A stretch of 64,000 nucleotides of DNA, from the NCBI GenBank assembly GCA_026874595.1, contig CM049322.1, positions 28,335,340 to 28,399,339 on the forward strand. The letters run 5' to 3'. The DNA comes from Sipunculus nudus (taxonomy: Eukaryota; Annelida; Sipuncula; Golfingiida; Sipunculidae). How positions within the stretch are numbered: position 1 is the first letter of the stretch; every line of letters begins with the position of its first letter. A model generated the notes under the pieces. That model saw nothing but the letters and a program-made list of their open reading frames with translations. It had not been told where the DNA came from and ran no database searches. A program made the translations under genes and the position numbers. Below are positions 61,303 through 64,000 of the stretch, one piece after another.

Positions 61303-64000
61303 TTAATGCTCTGTGGTACTCTGTTCACAAACATAACGGTACATGGTACTTTGTTTTCGGACATAACAGCACATGGTACTTTGTTCACGGACATAACAGT
61401 ACATGGTACTTTGTTCACGGACATAACAGTACATGGTTCTTTGTTCACGGACATAACAGTACATGGTGCTTTGTTCACGGACATAACGGTACATGGTACT
61501 TTGTTCACGGACATAACAGTACATGGTACTTTGTTCACGGACATAACGGTACATGGTACTTTGTTCACGGACATAACGGTACATGGTACTTTGTTCACGG
61601 ACATAACAGTACATGGTACTTTGTTCACGGACATAACGGTACATGGTACTTTGTTCACGGACATAACAGTACATGGTACTTTGTTCACGGACATAACGGT
61701 ACATGGTACTTTGTTCACGGACATAACGGTACATGATACTTTGTTTACGGACATAACAGTACATGGTACTTTGTTCACGGACATAACGGTACATGGTACT
61801 TTGTTCACGGACATAACAGTACATGGTACTTTGTTCACGGACATAACAGTACATGGTACTTTGTTCACGGACATAACGGTACATGGTACTTTGTTCACGG
61901 ACATAACAGTACATGGTACTTTGTTCACGGACATAACGGTACATGGTACTTTATTCACGGACATAACGGTACATGATACTTTGTTCACGGAAATAACAGT
62001 ACACAGTACTTTGTTCACGGACATAACAGTACATAGTACTTTTTCACGGACATAATGCTACAGGGTACTTTGTTGACGTACATAACAGAACATGGTACTT
62101 ACTTTCACGGACATAACATTACATGGTACTTTATTCACGGACATAACAGTACATGGTACTTTGTTCACGGACATAACAAAACATGGTACTTTGTTCACGG
62201 ACATAACAGTGCATGAAACTTTGTTCACGTACATAACAGTACATGGTACTTTGTTCACGTACATAACAGTACATGGTACTTTGTTCACGGACATAACAGT
62301 GCATGAAACTTTGTTCACGTACATAACAGTACATGGTACTTTGTTCACGTACATAACAGAACATGGTACTTTGTTCACAGACATAACAGAACATGGTACT
62401 TTGTTCACGGACATAACAGTGCATGAAACTTTGTTCACGGACACACCATTACATGGTACTTTATTCACGGACATAACAGTACATGGTACTTTGTTCACGG
62501 ACATAACAGTACAAAGTATTTGTTCACGGACATAACAGTACATGGTACTTTGTTCATGGACATAACAGCACATGGTACTTTGTTCACGGACATAACAGTA
62601 CATGGTTCTTTGTTCACGGACATAACAGTACATGGTACTTTGTTCACGGACATAACAGTACAAAGTATTTGTTCACGGACATAACAGTACATAGTACTTT
62701 GTTCATGGACATAACAGTACATGGTTCTTTGTTCACGGACATAACAGCACATGGTACTTTGTTCACGGACATAACAGTACATGGTACTTTGTTCACGGAC
62801 ATAACAGCACATGGTACTTTGTTCACGGACATAACAGTACATGGTTCTTTGTTCACGGACATAACAGTACATGGTACTTTGTTCACGGACATAACAGTAC
62901 ATGGTTCTTTGTTCACGGACATAACAGCACATGGTACTTTGTTCACGGACATAACAGTACATGGTACTTTGTTCACGGACATAACAGCACATGGTACTTT
63001 GTTCACGGACATAACAGTACATGGTACTTTGTTCACGGACATAACAGCACATGGTACTTTGTTCACGGACGTAACAGCACATGGTACTTTGTTCACGGAC
63101 ATAACAGCACATGGTACTTTGTTCACGGACATAACAGTACATGGTACTTTGTTCAGGGACATAACAGTACATGGTACTTTGTTCAGGGACATAACAGTAC
63201 ATGGTTCTTTGTTCACGGACATAACAGTGCATGAAACTTTGTTCACGTACATAACAGTACATGGTACTTTGTTCACGGACATAACAAAACATGGTACTTT
63301 GTTCACGGACATAACAGTGCATGAAACTTTGTTCACGTACATAACAGTACATGGTACTTTGTTCACGGACATAACAGACCATAGTACTTTGCTCACGGAT
63401 ATAATGCTACAAGGTACTTTGTTCTCGGACATAATCATATAAGGTATTTTGTTTACGGACATAATGATACATGTTACTGTGTTCACTGACATAATGCTAC
63501 AGGGTATTTTGTTGAAGGACATAATGCTACATAGTACTTTGTTCTCGGACATAATCATAAAGAGTATTTTGTTCACGGATATAATGATTCATGGTACTTT
63601 GTTCTCAGATATAATGCTACATGGAATTTTGTTGAAGGACACAATGCTTTATGGTTCTTTGTTCTCGGACATAATCATATATGGCAATTTGTTCACGGAC
63701 ATAATGCTACATGGTATCTAGTTCTCGGACATAATCATATATGGTATTTTATATGCTACATAATGCTACATGGTACTTTATTCTCCGACATAATAAAATA
63801 TGGCATTTTGTTCATGGACATAATGCTACATGGTATCTAGTTCTCGGACATAATCATATAAGGTATTTTGTATGCTACATAATGCTACATGGTACTTTAT
63901 TCTCGGACATAATCATATAGAGTATTTTGTTCACGGACATAATGATTCATGGTACTTTGTTCTCGGATATAATGCTACATGGAATTTGGTTGAAGGACAC
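61303..64000. repeat. 30-bp minisatellite, block 2, about 90 copies, runs off window
   Basis: Unit GGTACTTTGTTCACGGACAT plus AACAGTACAT, alternating AACAGT and AACGGT. The very first copy (TAATGCTCTGTGGTACT) is of the block-1 type, which shows common descent. From about 63380 the unit changes to a 60-base dimer (ATAATGCTACATGGTACTTT and ATAATCATATATGGTATTTT types). Frames of up to 310 codons exist on both strands purely from the stop-free 30-base period. Confidence 0.97.

Noticed and set aside
53464-63721. Long open frames of 200-463 codons in the 51-bp and 30-bp arrays
   Set aside because: They follow from stop-free units whose lengths are multiples of three, are open on both strands, and lack start, splice or domain evidence.
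7971-64000. Regular arrays resembling CRISPR
   Set aside because: Units repeat end to end with no unique spacers, no cas genes are present, and the genome is eukaryotic.

Overview
This window looks like AT-rich, non-coding-dominated nuclear DNA from an invertebrate animal, most probably a bivalve or other lophotrochozoan. That assignment is an inference. It rests on GT-AG splice signals, Kozak-type starts, many (AT)n, (CT)n and poly-C microsatellites, hAT-like and long-TIR transposons, and a dispersed repeat rich in TGACCTTGACCTTTGACC blocks of a kind I associate with bivalve genomes. Nothing bacterial is present: no operons, rRNA, tRNA or CRISPR arrays.

Roughly 45% of the window is tandem repeat. 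At least ten separate minisatellites lie side by side with units of 26, 71, 51, 35, 41, about 340, 52, 40, 51 and 30 bp (the 30-bp family in two blocks). Most long open frames in the window lie inside these arrays and are by-products of a stop-free unit, not evidence of proteins.

Layout. 1-3.9 kb: 26-bp repeat edge, an LTR-like segment with a heat-shock-element motif, a 71-bp array, microsatellites. 4.0-24 kb: the best exon candidate (minus strand, 4085-4206), whose 3' splice site lies at the edge of a 15-kb, 51-bp array. That array is broken by a 3.6-kb element with about 400-bp inverted ends and by a 485-bp hAT-like MITE with an exact 8-bp target duplication. 24-33 kb: a candidate microexon, a fossil that may be a gypsy integrase tail, a broken short coding segment (26319-26707), and 35-bp and 41-bp arrays. 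33-36.5 kb: dispersed repeats dense in nuclear-receptor-like DR1 motifs. 36.5-40 kb: single-copy DNA with a small CpG-rich regulatory-looking patch near 39.1 kb. 40-44 kb: a 52-bp array, then a repeat element with an internal 340-bp tandem. 44-51 kb: sparse DNA with a candidate first exon at 46601 and a second dispersed-repeat copy in reverse orientation. 51-57 kb: 40-bp and 51-bp arrays, the latter ending 26 bases from a candidate minus-strand microexon. 59-64 kb: two related 30-bp arrays, the second running off the edge.

No gene could be named. Three minus-strand exon candidates (56322-56352, 24544-24567, 4085-4206) are mutually phase-compatible. They could belong to one long gene with array-filled introns, but this is a hypothesis. 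Transcript data would decide it.
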